Virus record (IMG/VR): IMGVR_UViG_3300033146_003280
Location: 1-39,276 of that record
From: a virus
Direction: 5' to 3' (one strand)
Length of the DNA: 39,276 nt
The number at the start of each line of letters is the position of its first letter. Within the stretch, counting starts at the first letter, position 1. The position numbers and the translations under genes are program-made. Below are positions 1 to 8,040 of this stretch, one piece after another. The notes beneath the pieces are model-generated. The model saw only the letters and a program-made list of their open reading frames with translations. It had not been told where the DNA came from and searched no databases.

Positions 1-1269
1 GGCTTATCTAAAGTAAAAAGAAATAATCCATTAGTTAAACAATGGACCATGAACACACCTGAAATGGCAAGTAAAGCAGAACATATACAAAGTGGTGATA
101 AAGTAAATCAACTATATAATATTTTACCTCCTAAATTAGGATTTAAAAAAATAAAAATAGATGATTTGTTAAAGAATCTTTATAAAAAAAATATGGATAA
201 AAAACTTCCTTTTCTTAATACAGTTTTACAAAAAAAAGATAAAATAGATTATACTACATTATGGGATAAAACAGATTTTAAAAAAATGGAGGAAAGATAT
301 TTAGAATTAAATAAAGTATTGGAATCAAAAATAAAAACAAATGAAAGAAGCAGGATAGAAGATACTATTTCAGATATAATATTTAAAGCTATTCCTTCTA
401 ACATTGATGGTAGATATGATTTTGTATTAGATACAGCTCATGCTATTAGTGGTAAAATAATAAGCAAAGTAAGATCTGATGGAAATTTTAAATTTTCCTT
501 TAAAGATTTAAAATATGATTATGAAAAAATATTAAAAACAAAAATAGAAGAAAATAATTTTTCATTTAAAAATATATGGTGGGCTAATAGAGGAATGATT
601 AATGAAGAAAAAATATCTATTAGCACTTTATTAAAAGAATTAAATGAATCAGTTAGTCCTGGATTGTTATATCACTATACGAATGTTTCTAATTTAAAAA
701 AAATATTACAAACAGGCAAATTAAAAACAGAAAGTTATATAGGTAATGGTAATTTAAAAACTTTAGCAACTGTTAGACCTTCAATGATACACCAAGATAT
801 GAATACACTGTCTCCTAAAATTGGTAAAGTAAGATTTATTATAGATAAAGTTGCTTTGACTTCTGGTAGATTAAGAGGGGTTAGAATAGGTAAAATAAGT
901 GAATTTCCAGTAAAAAATTTAGATGATTTAATGTATTATTTTAAAACATTAAAAAAAGTAAATTCTGAAATAAAATTATATAATAAAATTGGAAATAAAG
1001 AATATAGAAAAAGACTTAAAGAAAAATTTAGTAAATATAAAGTAAATAAAATAATCTCTATAATAAAAGATTATAAACAAAATGTAAAAGAAAGAGAGGG
1101 AGAAGAAAGAATATATTTAAAAAATGGAGGAGATATTCCTTTAGATAGTAGATATGTTAAAATAGAAATTTTAAATAATATAAAATCTGATCTAGTATTG
1201 AGGTCTTATATTAGAAAGAATAAAAAATTATTTATTAACAATGTATATTTAAGGAAAGCTATGTCGTGA
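1..1269 (+). CDS. ADP-ribosyltransferase-like phage protein, 5'-truncated by window edge
   Basis: The frame is open from base 1 with no stop, and the first ATG (base 49) has no Shine-Dalgarno sequence, so the gene begins outside the window. Counting from base 1, the C-terminal part carries the pattern seen in DarT/KptA-like ADP-ribosyltransferase folds of phage proteins: YHYT at residues 224-227 followed by an L..IL..G helix, a T-V-R-P segment around R259, and an E-R-E-G-E-E-R acidic motif at 364-370. The N-terminal 200 residues are lysine-rich and unrecognised. T4-type phages inject such enzymes (Alt) to modify host proteins; whether this one is packaged is inference. A structural relative without activity is possible. 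It overlaps the next gene by 4 bases. Confidence 0.6.
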   Translation, partial: GLSKVKRNNPLVKQWTMNTPEMASKAEHIQSGDKVNQLYNILPPKLGFKKIKIDDLLKNLYKKNMDKKLPFLNTVLQKKDKIDYTTLWDKTDFKKMEERYLELNKVLESKIKTNERSRIEDTISDIIFKAIPSNIDGRYDFVLDTAHAISGKIISKVRSDGNFKFSFKDLKYDYEKILKTKIEENNFSFKNIWWANRGMINEEKISISTLLKELNESVSPGLLYHYTNVSNLKKILQTGKLKTESYIGNGNLKTLATVRPSMIHQDMNTLSPKIGKVRFIIDKVALTSGRLRGVRIGKISEFPVKNLDDLMYYFKTLKKVNSEIKLYNKIGNKEYRKRLKEKFSKYKVNKIISIIKDYKQNVKEREGEERIYLKNGGDIPLDSRYVKIEILNNIKSDLVLRSYIRKNKKLFINNVYLRKAMS

Positions 1270-1619
1270 AAGTAAATGAAATATTTTATGATTTTATAGA
1301 AAGTAACTGGTTGAATAAAAAGACTATTTTAGGAGTTTTAAAAAACCCAAGTAAAAGTGAATTAAAAAAATTAAAGTCCGGAGTTAGAATAATAGTTGAT
1401 ATAGTTAATAAGAATGTATATGTTTTTAAGAACAGTAGTTTAATAATGCATGATGAAGTCGCAAAGCATATATATGGTAAAGAATATAATAATTTAGTTA
1501 ATAAAAGAATTTTTTATGGATATGGAAGAGATAATGGAGAAGTGATATTATTCAAAAACAGTAAAGGTAAAATAAGAGAAATTAAAAAAATAGTAAATAA
1601 ATATATGAATTTTAAATAG
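1266..1619 (+). CDS. Hypothetical protein, 117 aa
   Basis: Starts with GTG overlapping the stop of the previous gene (GTGA), so the two are translationally coupled. The product is basic and mixed alpha/beta. A central stretch (about residues 36-57) alternates charged and hydrophobic residues around SGVRIIVD and KNVYVFK, which looks like a beta-hairpin, followed by a short helix (HDEVAKHIYG). I do not recognise the family. Its position directly behind an ART-like gene suggests a partner or co-packaged protein, but nothing in the sequence proves this. Confidence 0.6.
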   Translation: MKVNEIFYDFIESNWLNKKTILGVLKNPSKSELKKLKSGVRIIVDIVNKNVYVFKNSSLIMHDEVAKHIYGKEYNNLVNKRIFYGYGRDNGEVILFKNSKGKIREIKKIVNKYMNFK

Positions 1620-1628
1620 GAGGGAATA

Positions 1629-1889
1629 ATGGATAGTAAATTAATTATTAATTTAAGCAAATCAATTATCAATATCTCAAATACTTATATAGTAGATAGA
1701 GACAAAAAGGATAAAAAAATAATTGAATTAGTAAATTTAGTAAAAGAAGAAATTAACTATAAAGATGAAAAATCAGCAGAAGATATTTATGCTTTAAGTT
1801 TATTTTTACAAGCTTTAAACACAACTAAAAGTTTTAAAGATGTTAATGAAAAAGATTTATTAATGGAAGAAATCTTTAATTTAATATGA
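1629..1889 (+). CDS. Hypothetical small helical protein, 86 aa
   Basis: A good ribosome binding site (AGGAGGG) lies 5 bases before the ATG. The product is almost entirely helical by composition, lysine- and glutamate-rich, with no cysteines and no membrane segment. It sits between an unknown gene and a nuclease-like gene and overlaps the latter by 4 bases (ATGA), so the cluster is probably one transcript. No function recognised. Confidence 0.6.
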   Translation: MDSKLIINLSKSIINISNTYIVDRDKKDKKIIELVNLVKEEINYKDEKSAEDIYALSLFLQALNTTKSFKDVNEKDLLMEEIFNLI

Positions 1890-2269
1890 GAGAAAAAGAA
1901 TTAAAAAACAATTTTATCATTGAGATTCCTTTATTAGAAGAGTTTTTCAATGATAAAATTAGATTATATAATATAGAGTTTCCTGTTAGAACAGATGATG
2001 GCAAAAGATTTGTTGATATGATTTTAATTGGAAAAGAAAAATTATATATTATAGAATTTAAAAGTAAAAAAATAGACTATGGTGCTGTTGAACAATTAAG
2101 AAGATATATGAGTTTTGTTGATAAACAATTATATAGAGAAACAAAAAGTATTGGATTAGTTATTGCTCCAGAGTTTTCTAAATTTGAAGAACAAGAATGT
2201 TTTTCAAATGATATTTATCCTATTATATATTCTGGAAAAGGAAAAGCTGAAATAAAAAAGAGTCTTTAA
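1886..2269 (+). CDS. PD-(D/E)XK nuclease-like protein, 127 aa
   Basis: The core D44-M-I-L-I followed by I-I-E57-F-K59 matches the D...ExK active site of PD-(D/E)XK nucleases. The following YGAVEQLRRYM segment (residues 65-75) resembles the glutamine-containing helix of the NucS/DUF91-type branch. At 127 residues it is a bare catalytic domain with no obvious DNA-binding extension. Likely a small endonuclease for recombination, repair or host DNA attack; which one cannot be told. It overlaps the previous gene (ATGA). Its 3' end runs into a perfect terminator palindrome shared with the convergent gene. Confidence 0.6.
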   Translation: MREKELKNNFIIEIPLLEEFFNDKIRLYNIEFPVRTDDGKRFVDMILIGKEKLYIIEFKSKKIDYGAVEQLRRYMSFVDKQLYRETKSIGLVIAPEFSKFEEQECFSNDIYPIIYSGKGKAEIKKSL

Positions 2270-2280
2270 AGACTCTTTTT
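2255..2280. terminator. Bidirectional rho-independent terminator
   Basis: A perfect 26-base palindrome (AAAAAGAGTCTTT and its complement) ends in five T on either strand. It lies exactly between convergent genes ending at 2269 (+) and 2285 (-) and overlaps the last codons of the plus-strand gene. Confidence 0.8.
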
Positions 2281-2284
2281 CATT

Positions 2285-2929
2285 CTATTTAATATATTTT
2301 TTTATGTCTTCTTTTATTGCTTGTTGAGCTGAAACAGGAACTAATGATTTAGTAGCTAACGTAATTAAATTCTCCATTTTTATTCTATCTTTTGTGTTAT
2401 TTTCCATTCTTATTTTAGTAACTTCTTTAAAAAATTTCTTTCTTCTAATTCCTAAAACTCCAAAATGAATTGCTACTCCAAGTAATTGAAAAAACAAAAA
2501 CCAAACTAAAGGCTTTCTTATTTCTCCTCTATGACTTTTTACATAACCACTGGTAGTTTTTAACATTCTTTTTATTTTGACTTTTTGCTTTTTTGCTTCA
2601 AATTCTATCTCAGAAAAAGAATTCGTTTCTTTTGCCTTATTCAAAATTATTTCAAAATCTTTAATCATTTTTTCTATTTTATCAGTTATCTCCTCAACTT
2701 CTGGAGTTCCAGCATTAACAGAAAGTCTTGCTATTTTTAAAGATAATCGTTTCATTCTATTTAAGTCTTTTTCATATCTTTTGATTTTACTTTCATCACT
2801 TGCTTCATCTAAATAATTTAGACTTTCTTCATAAAAAAATTCTAATTCTTTTTCATCTAACGTCATTACATCATTTGGTGATATATCATACACTTCGCTA
2901 ATTGTATAAACTGTATCTTTTACATTCAT
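2285..2929 (-). CDS. Hypothetical protein with coiled coil and membrane segment, 214 aa
   Basis: Reads from a late-type promoter motif (2948-2957) with AGGAG before the ATG. The first 135 residues are acidic-to-basic helical with heptad-like spacing around 45-125. Residues 141-160 form one hydrophobic segment, followed by a basic helix, so a single membrane-spanning or head-internal hydrophobic protein is likely. It stands alone on the minus strand, divergent from the terminase. Such genes in T4-type phages are often virion-internal or membrane proteins; I do not recognise this one. Confidence 0.6.
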   Translation of the reverse strand: MNVKDTVYTISEVYDISPNDVMTLDEKELEFFYEESLNYLDEASDESKIKRYEKDLNRMKRLSLKIARLSVNAGTPEVEEITDKIEKMIKDFEIILNKAKETNSFSEIEFEAKKQKVKIKRMLKTTSGYVKSHRGEIRKPLVWFLFFQLLGVAIHFGVLGIRRKKFFKEVTKIRMENNTKDRIKMENLITLATKSLVPVSAQQAIKEDIKKYIK

Positions 2930-2947
2930 ATTTTTCTCCTATATTAA

Positions 2948-2957
2948 TTATCTTTAC
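2948..2957 (-). promoter_or_regulatory. Late-type promoter motif (GTAAAGATAA)
   Basis: Exact GTAAAGATAA on the minus strand, 18 bases before the start of the gene beginning at 2929 and back to back with a plus-strand copy 14 bases away. Confidence 0.65.
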
Positions 2958-2971
2958 AACATAAATAGTTA

Positions 2972-2981
2972 GTAAAGATAA
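2972..2981 (+). promoter_or_regulatory. Late-type promoter motif (GTAAAGATAA)
   Basis: Exact motif followed by TATAGAGGG and the terminase ATG at 2996. If the core TAAAGATA behaves like the T4 late TATAAATA element, transcription would start just before the ribosome binding site. Confidence 0.7.
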
Positions 2982-2995
2982 TATAGAGGGAAGAA

Positions 2996-5257
2996 ATGAC
3001 AGAGAAAGAGCAACTATTCGTAAATAGTATAAAAAATAAAATTGAAAAATACTCTATTCCAGTTACTTTAAAAGAAGCTGTATTACAAGGTAAGAATACA
3101 TTTATATCAACTACTTATAATAATGATAAATCAGAAATAGTTGATATAGGAATTGAAAGATATTTATGTTCTAAAAGTGCTTATTATTTTATTTCTAATT
3201 ATGCTTGGATTGACTTTCCAGGGGTAGGAATCATTCCTTTTAATTTATATTATTTTCAAGAAGAAGTTTTAAAAACAGTAGATGATTTGAAAAAATTAGT
3301 TTTTTTGAAAACAAGACAGTGTTTCCCAGAAGATACATTTGTAAATACTAATAAGGGAACTATTTCTATTAAAGATGTTAAAAAAGATGATTTAGTAGAA
3401 ACATTAGTTAATGATAAACCAACATTTGTCAAAGTGTTAGATAGTTTTTATCAAGGTGAAAAAGAATTATTATATATTAAAACTGAATTATTTGAAATTA
3501 AATGCACTTTAGATCATAGAATTTATACAACTAAAGGTTGGATAGAAGCAAAGGACTTAACATTAAATGATTTAATAGTTTCTAAATTAGACAATCAAAG
3601 AATAATATCTATTAATAAATTAGAAGGAATACATAAAGTATATGATATAACTACTGAAACATCTGATTTTTTAGCTAATAATTTATTAGTTCATAATTGT
3701 GGAATTTCAACTGTGTTTTCTTTATATTGTTTCTGGAGAGGAAATTTTAAAGATGCTGAATCAATTGATGTAGTATCTATTAAACAAAGTAAAGCCAGAG
3801 CTTTTGTTGCTAAAATGGATCAAACAATAAAAAGAATACCTGATTTTTTAAAAACTGAAATAACTCATAAAAATACAGAAGTTATTAAATGGGCTAATGG
3901 ATCTCAAATACTTTCTGAGTCAGCATCTCCTAAAGCAGGCCGTGGAGATTCACTTTCTTTATTGATTATGGATGAAGCTGCCTTTTATCAATCTGATGCT
4001 TTAACTCGTGGAATTGTTTCTGCTGCTCAACCAACTTTGACAAGAACAGGAGGATCGCAAATTATCATTTCAACTCCTAATGGGACTGTCGGAAGTGGTA
4101 GTTATTATTATGAACAAGTATCACAATTACAAGTAGATGGGAATGATAAAGATAATAAATTAGTAGAAATAGATTGGTTTGAAATTCCTGATATGCCTAA
4201 AATATATCCTAAAAAAGGATATAATGACGTATTAAATAAATTTATTAAACAAGATTATTTTAATAATAAAAATATTAGATTAAAAATGAAAAGTTTTTTT
4301 AATGATATAACAGAAAAATTTACAGAAAATGAATGGTTAAAAAAACAATATAAAGATTTAGGGAAAGTTTTATTTAAACAGGAAATTTTACATGATTTTA
4401 CTATTTCAGGAGATCAAGTATTTGAAGAAGAGGTTTTAGAAAGTTTCTTAAATACTATTAAACCTCCTATAGTAGAAGATAAAATTGGTAAAATAAGAGT
4501 TAATGGTTTGTGGATATGGAAACACCCCACTCCAAAACATAGATATATTTTAGGCATTGATGTTAGTAAAGGAACAAGTAATGACTTTTCATCTATACAA
4601 GTAATGGATGTAGATAATTATGAACAAGTAGCAGAATATAAAGCTAAAATTGGAACTAAAATGTTTGGAAGATTAATTCGATTAGTTGCTAATTATTATA
4701 ATCAGGGATATGTAGTTATAGAAGCAAATGGAATAGGAGAAGCTGTATTTAATGAAGTATATTATCATGATACAGAACCTTATACAAATGTATATAAACA
4801 AAAAATAGTAAAAGAAGGCAGAACTTTAATGACTGGTTGGAATACAAACGTAAAGACCAGACAATTAATGCTAAATAACTTAATAGATTGGTTTACATTA
4901 GATGAATTAAGAAATGAAATAAAAACTTATTCTAAAAGATTATATTTAGAGCTTACTACTTGGATATGGAAAAATGGAAGACCTGATCACGAATCAAATG
5001 GTCATGATGATGGAATAATAGGATTTGCTTTATGTTTATATTTAAGGAATAAAGCAACATCTTTTGGAGATAGTTTTTTCATATCTGAAAAAGGAGATTT
5101 TGTTGAAAGTGGGGGAACTAAAGGATTAAATGGAGAAGAAGTAAGTGATAATGGTTTTAGTGTTGTTTTATCAGAGGAAGATAAAACTGATACTATTCAA
5201 GACTTATATAACTGTAATGTAGATGAATATAATTGGCTTATTGGACCAATGGAGTAA
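2996..5257 (+). CDS. terL: Terminase large subunit precursor (intein-containing)
   Basis: The ATPase-nuclease motor that packages DNA into the prohead. The precursor is 753 aa; without the intein (residues 109-234) it is 627 aa, close to T4 gp17 (610). The spliced P-loop reads KTRQCGIST, a deviant Walker A with the lysine at its start (K105), as in phage lambda terminase and many myoviruses. Walker B is LLIMDE (D326, E327) and the coupling motif is IISTPNG. The C-terminal RNase H-like nuclease has D522 (GIDVSKG), E576 (VIEANG) and D671/D672 (HDDG). It is led by a late-type motif and GAGGG ribosome binding site. The stop codon lies inside the next late-type motif. Confidence 0.95.
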   Translation: MTEKEQLFVNSIKNKIEKYSIPVTLKEAVLQGKNTFISTTYNNDKSEIVDIGIERYLCSKSAYYFISNYAWIDFPGVGIIPFNLYYFQEEVLKTVDDLKKLVFLKTRQCFPEDTFVNTNKGTISIKDVKKDDLVETLVNDKPTFVKVLDSFYQGEKELLYIKTELFEIKCTLDHRIYTTKGWIEAKDLTLNDLIVSKLDNQRIISINKLEGIHKVYDITTETSDFLANNLLVHNCGISTVFSLYCFWRGNFKDAESIDVVSIKQSKARAFVAKMDQTIKRIPDFLKTEITHKNTEVIKWANGSQILSESASPKAGRGDSLSLLIMDEAAFYQSDALTRGIVSAAQPTLTRTGGSQIIISTPNGTVGSGSYYYEQVSQLQVDGNDKDNKLVEIDWFEIPDMPKIYPKKGYNDVLNKFIKQDYFNNKNIRLKMKSFFNDITEKFTENEWLKKQYKDLGKVLFKQEILHDFTISGDQVFEEEVLESFLNTIKPPIVEDKIGKIRVNGLWIWKHPTPKHRYILGIDVSKGTSNDFSSIQVMDVDNYEQVAEYKAKIGTKMFGRLIRLVANYYNQGYVVIEANGIGEAVFNEVYYHDTEPYTNVYKQKIVKEGRTLMTGWNTNVKTRQLMLNNLIDWFTLDELRNEIKTYSKRLYLELTTWIWKNGRPDHESNGHDDGIIGFALCLYLRNKATSFGDSFFISEKGDFVESGGTKGLNGEEVSDNGFSVVLSEEDKTDTIQDLYNCNVDEYNWLIGPME
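3320..3697 (+). other. Mini-intein within the terminase P-loop
   Basis: Residues 109-234 of the precursor form a 126-residue intein. It begins with C109 in block A (CFPEDTFV.T..G), has a block B (TLDHRIYTTKGW with H174), a block F-like segment (VYDITTE) and ends LLVHN with the penultimate H233 and N234. The following residue is C235, the +1 nucleophile. All residues for standard class 1 splicing are present. There is no LAGLIDADG or HNH domain between blocks B and F, so it cannot home by itself. It splits the Walker A between Q108 and C235, so the enzyme is inactive until splicing occurs. Confidence 0.9.
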
Positions 5258-5263
5258 AGATAA
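5254..5263 (+). promoter_or_regulatory. Late-type promoter motif (GTAAAGATAA)
   Basis: Exact copy; its TAA is the terminase stop codon. An ATG follows after exactly 4 bases, the same geometry as at 15605 and 38225 on the minus strand. Confidence 0.6.
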
Positions 5264-5267
5264 ATAT

Positions 5268-5543
5268 ATGAAATATATAAATAAAAGAAATAGAAGAGTA
5301 AAATCTAAATTAATAAACAACGGAAATAAATATAGATCAGGAGATGGTGATGAATTAGGAAGTGAAAATAGATTTCTTCATGCTGAAAGAAGTATGAACC
5401 CTATTTTATCTAATATGTCTGGAATGAAGGGAGGAGAAAATAAAATAGCAAGAAAAATAGGAAAAGGAAATGGCGTGAAAATAGATAATAAAATAGATAA
5501 AATTTATGATTTAACTAATATGGTAAGAGGTAAAATAAAATGA
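5268..5543 (+). CDS. Hypothetical basic protein, 91 aa
   Basis: The frame also allows an ATG at 5223 inside the terminase gene, but the ATG at 5268 directly follows a late-type motif and is preferred. The only Shine-Dalgarno-like sequence is a GGAG 13 bases upstream. The product is very basic (KYINKRNRRVKSK at the start), glycine- and asparagine-rich and low in hydrophobics, so probably disordered. It ends ATGA-overlapped with the portal gene. The position between terminase and portal in a T4-type head cluster suggests a small head-assembly or DNA-binding protein; no family recognised. Confidence 0.55.
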   Translation: MKYINKRNRRVKSKLINNGNKYRSGDGDELGSENRFLHAERSMNPILSNMSGMKGGENKIARKIGKGNGVKIDNKIDKIYDLTNMVRGKIK

Positions 5544-7492
5544 TTTATAATGGTAAATATATAGAATATGACGAAAAAGCTTCTGCTATAATACAAACAA
5601 ATATAAATAAATCAAGTGAATTAAAAACTGATTTAAAAAGTGAAATAAGTAAACCATTAGATTTAATTAGAGATGATTATGAAGCTACTGTTGAATACTC
5701 TAGCAGTGGTTATGATATGTTTAATGATAATAAAAAAGTATCTGGATTGGAAGAAAGAAAAACAAGATATGGCTATTACAAAGAAATGGATGATATGGAA
5801 TTCATTCATAGAGGATTAGAGATAGTAGCTGACGATAGCACACAAGCAAATACAGATGGAGATGCTTTAAAAATATTTTCTGATGATGAAGGGATAAAAG
5901 AAAAATTAATTAATTTATTCAATGAAAGATTAGATTTTAATAATGAACTATGGTCTATTGTTTATGAAACATCTAAAATGGGAGACAATTTTTTTGAAGT
6001 AGTTCCTGATAATTATAAAAATCCTAAAAAAATAGTATTTCTAAAATACTTAAATCCTGGGAAAATGGAAAAAATAATTAAGAATGGTAAAATTTCTCAT
6101 TATGAATATACTGTAGATAATCAAAATGATTTTGATAAAATATCTGATAAAAAAATAAATGATTTTGTTTTATCTCATAAAAATAAAAGTCAAAAAAATA
6201 TGGGAATAGTTTTTAAATTACAACCTTGGCAAGTAATTCATTTTAAAATGACTGATAGAGAATATGAACCTTATGGGGCTTCTTTATTAAAATCTGGAGT
6301 AAGAACTTTCAGAAGACTTTCTTTATTAGAAGATGTAATGTTAGTTTATAGAATTAGTAGAGCACCTGAAAGAAGAGTTTTTTATATTGATGTAGGTAAT
6401 ATGAATAATACAGACGCTAAAAGATTTTTACAAAAAATAAAGAACCAATATAGAACTCAAAATTTTATAGATGAAAATGGAAATATAAATAAAAAATCAA
6501 ATGTATTAGCTGTTACTACTGATATCTTTGTTCCTCAAAGGGAAGGTGGAGGTGGAACAAAAATAGAAACTTTACAAGGTGGACAAGCTTTAAATAACAT
6601 AGATGATTTAGATTATTTTAGAAAGAAAATTTTAATGACAATGAATATCCCATTAGCTTATTTAGGAGAAGGAAGTGATAGAAGTAGAGTATCTCTTTCA
6701 GCAGTTGATATAAAATTCAGTAGATTTATAGAAAGAGTTCAATCTCAAATTTTAAAAGGAATTAATAAAATAGCTGCTTTAGAACTGTTTTTTCAGGGAG
6801 AGAAAAAAGAAAATTTAGCTAATTTTAAAATTGAATTAACTCCTCCATCTAATATAAAAGAAATAACTGATATAGAATTAATAAATCAAAGAATGAATTT
6901 AGTTTCTATTATTCAACAATTAAATTTATTTAGTAATGAATGGATTATGAAAAATATATTAAAATTGGGAGATAAAGAAATAGCTGATATTTCTTTACAA
7001 AAATCTATGGCTCCTCAACAAACACAAGATGATGGAATGGGTGGAATGCCAGCAGGAGGAGATATGGGAATGGGAACAGAAACAGGAGGAATGGAAACAG
7101 GAACAGAAGCAGAAACAAACACACCTGAAAATGTCCCAACAGAAGTTTCTTCAGAAACTCCTCAAGATTTAACAGCTTCTACTTTAGTTAAAACACTAGG
7201 AAAAGAATTTTTAATAGAAAACAGTGATGATTTTGCTTATTTAATTAAATCCTTAAAGAATAGTAAAAGTGTTAAACATATTCCTTTAATTGAAAGAATA
7301 GCAGAAGTTGTAACTTCTCCTATTGATGATAAAAAGAAAAAAATAAATAAAGCTGAAAATTTAACAAGGCAATTTATTTTAGGTGAAATGAATGGATTAG
7401 AATGGGAAAATGGAAAAGGTAAATCTGTTTTACTATATGAAAAAAATTCTGATCTAACAGAATCTATTTTAATAGACTCTTATATAGCATAA
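5540..7492 (+). CDS. Portal protein (T4 gp20-like)
   Basis: The 12-subunit ring at the head vertex through which DNA passes and to which the neck attaches. At 650 aa it is longer than T4 gp20 (524). Recognisable features are the early DDMEFIHRGLEIVADDSTQ segment, the PWQVIHFKMTDRE..YGASLLKSGVRTFRRL block, and the RAPERRVFYIDVGNM...A..FL..IKN segment followed by IETLQGGQALNNIDDLDYFRKKI, all typical of T4-type portals. After about residue 490 it has an extra Gly/Met/Thr/Glu-rich flexible stretch and a helical tail. It lies directly after terminase and a small gene, with ATGA coupling. Confidence 0.92.
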   Translation: MIYNGKYIEYDEKASAIIQTNINKSSELKTDLKSEISKPLDLIRDDYEATVEYSSSGYDMFNDNKKVSGLEERKTRYGYYKEMDDMEFIHRGLEIVADDSTQANTDGDALKIFSDDEGIKEKLINLFNERLDFNNELWSIVYETSKMGDNFFEVVPDNYKNPKKIVFLKYLNPGKMEKIIKNGKISHYEYTVDNQNDFDKISDKKINDFVLSHKNKSQKNMGIVFKLQPWQVIHFKMTDREYEPYGASLLKSGVRTFRRLSLLEDVMLVYRISRAPERRVFYIDVGNMNNTDAKRFLQKIKNQYRTQNFIDENGNINKKSNVLAVTTDIFVPQREGGGGTKIETLQGGQALNNIDDLDYFRKKILMTMNIPLAYLGEGSDRSRVSLSAVDIKFSRFIERVQSQILKGINKIAALELFFQGEKKENLANFKIELTPPSNIKEITDIELINQRMNLVSIIQQLNLFSNEWIMKNILKLGDKEIADISLQKSMAPQQTQDDGMGGMPAGGDMGMGTETGGMETGTEAETNTPENVPTEVSSETPQDLTASTLVKTLGKEFLIENSDDFAYLIKSLKNSKSVKHIPLIERIAEVVTSPIDDKKKKINKAENLTRQFILGEMNGLEWENGKGKSVLLYEKNSDLTESILIDSYIA

Positions 7493-7505
7493 AGGTCTCT
7501 TTTTT
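7474..7505 (+). terminator. Weak terminator-like hairpin at end of portal gene
   Basis: AGACTCTT and AAGGTCT can pair over 7 bases with one bulged T and a 10-base loop, followed by C and six T. It overlaps the portal stop. The bulge makes it weak; partial termination is plausible. Confidence 0.35.
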
Positions 7506-7512
7506 AGAAATT

Positions 7513-7522
7513 GGAAAGGTAA
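7513..7522 (+). promoter_or_regulatory. Variant late-type motif (GGAAAGGTAA)
   Basis: Two mismatches from GTAAAGATAA but with the usual A/T tail (ATATA) and an AAAGGAA ribosome binding site after it, placed between a hairpin and the next gene. Confidence 0.45.
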
Positions 7523-7539
7523 ATATAAAGGAATAATTT

Positions 7540-7578
7540 ATGATATCAAATATAGGAATAAACATAAATGACGAATAA
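7540..7578 (+). CDS. Possible 12-residue leader peptide
   Basis: The only good ribosome binding site in the gap (AAAGGA, 6 bases before ATG 7540) serves a 12-codon frame, MISNIGININDE. This frame overlaps the ATG of the following gene at 7568 in another frame and stops at 7578. It could couple translation of that gene, which lacks its own Shine-Dalgarno sequence. Chance is also possible. Confidence 0.3.
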   Translation: MISNIGININDE

Positions 7579-7996
7579 TTATACTTTACAAAGTTTATTA
7601 GATGAATTAAAAGAAAATATATCTCCTTTTAAAGAAGGAATGATTTTTGAAACAATTAAATCTATTTATCCTGATAGTAAAGTAAGTAAAATGAATAAAA
7701 ATATATTAATAAACGGGAAAAGAGTTACTAAACCATTAGCAAGTAATAGAAAAGCTAAGAATCAATTCGTAAAAGAAAATTCCGTAATAAAAGATTTCTT
7801 TTCAGAAATGACAAGGGGTGATTTTTTAAAAGTTGTTAAAATAGAGAATAAAGTAGCAAAATGTATTAATATGTCTTTAAAAGAAGATATTGTTAATAAA
7901 TATTATTTAAATGAAGTAATTGACATAGATTTAAATATGATAGTAGACGGATATGTCAAACAATATAAAAGAAAAGTAGATAAATTTTTCAATTAA
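7568..7996 (+). CDS. Hypothetical protein, 142 aa
   Basis: Follows the portal gene. A mixed-charge helical N-terminus (about 1-40) is followed by a basic region and a short acidic/hydrophobic C-terminal half. No cysteines, membrane segment or known motif. The start at 7568 has no Shine-Dalgarno sequence of its own and lies within a 12-codon upstream frame, so coupling is likely. In T4 the genes between portal and protease (67, 68) encode prohead core proteins; this is a positional candidate only. Confidence 0.55.
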   Translation: MTNNYTLQSLLDELKENISPFKEGMIFETIKSIYPDSKVSKMNKNILINGKRVTKPLASNRKAKNQFVKENSVIKDFFSEMTRGDFLKVVKIENKVAKCINMSLKEDIVNKYYLNEVIDIDLNMIVDGYVKQYKRKVDKFFN

Positions 7997-8004
7997 TCTT
8001 TTAA

Positions 8005-8013
8005 GTAAGATAA
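8005..8013 (+). promoter_or_regulatory. Variant late-type motif (GTAAGATAA)
   Basis: One A shorter than the consensus, followed by ATAAATATAT and AAGGAG before the ATG at 8041. Confidence 0.45.
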
Positions 8014-8040
8014 ATAAATATATTTAAGGAGATAAGTATT

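Noticed and set aside
49-51. ATG at 49 as the start of the first gene
   Set aside because: No ribosome binding site, and the frame is open to the window edge, so it is probably internal.
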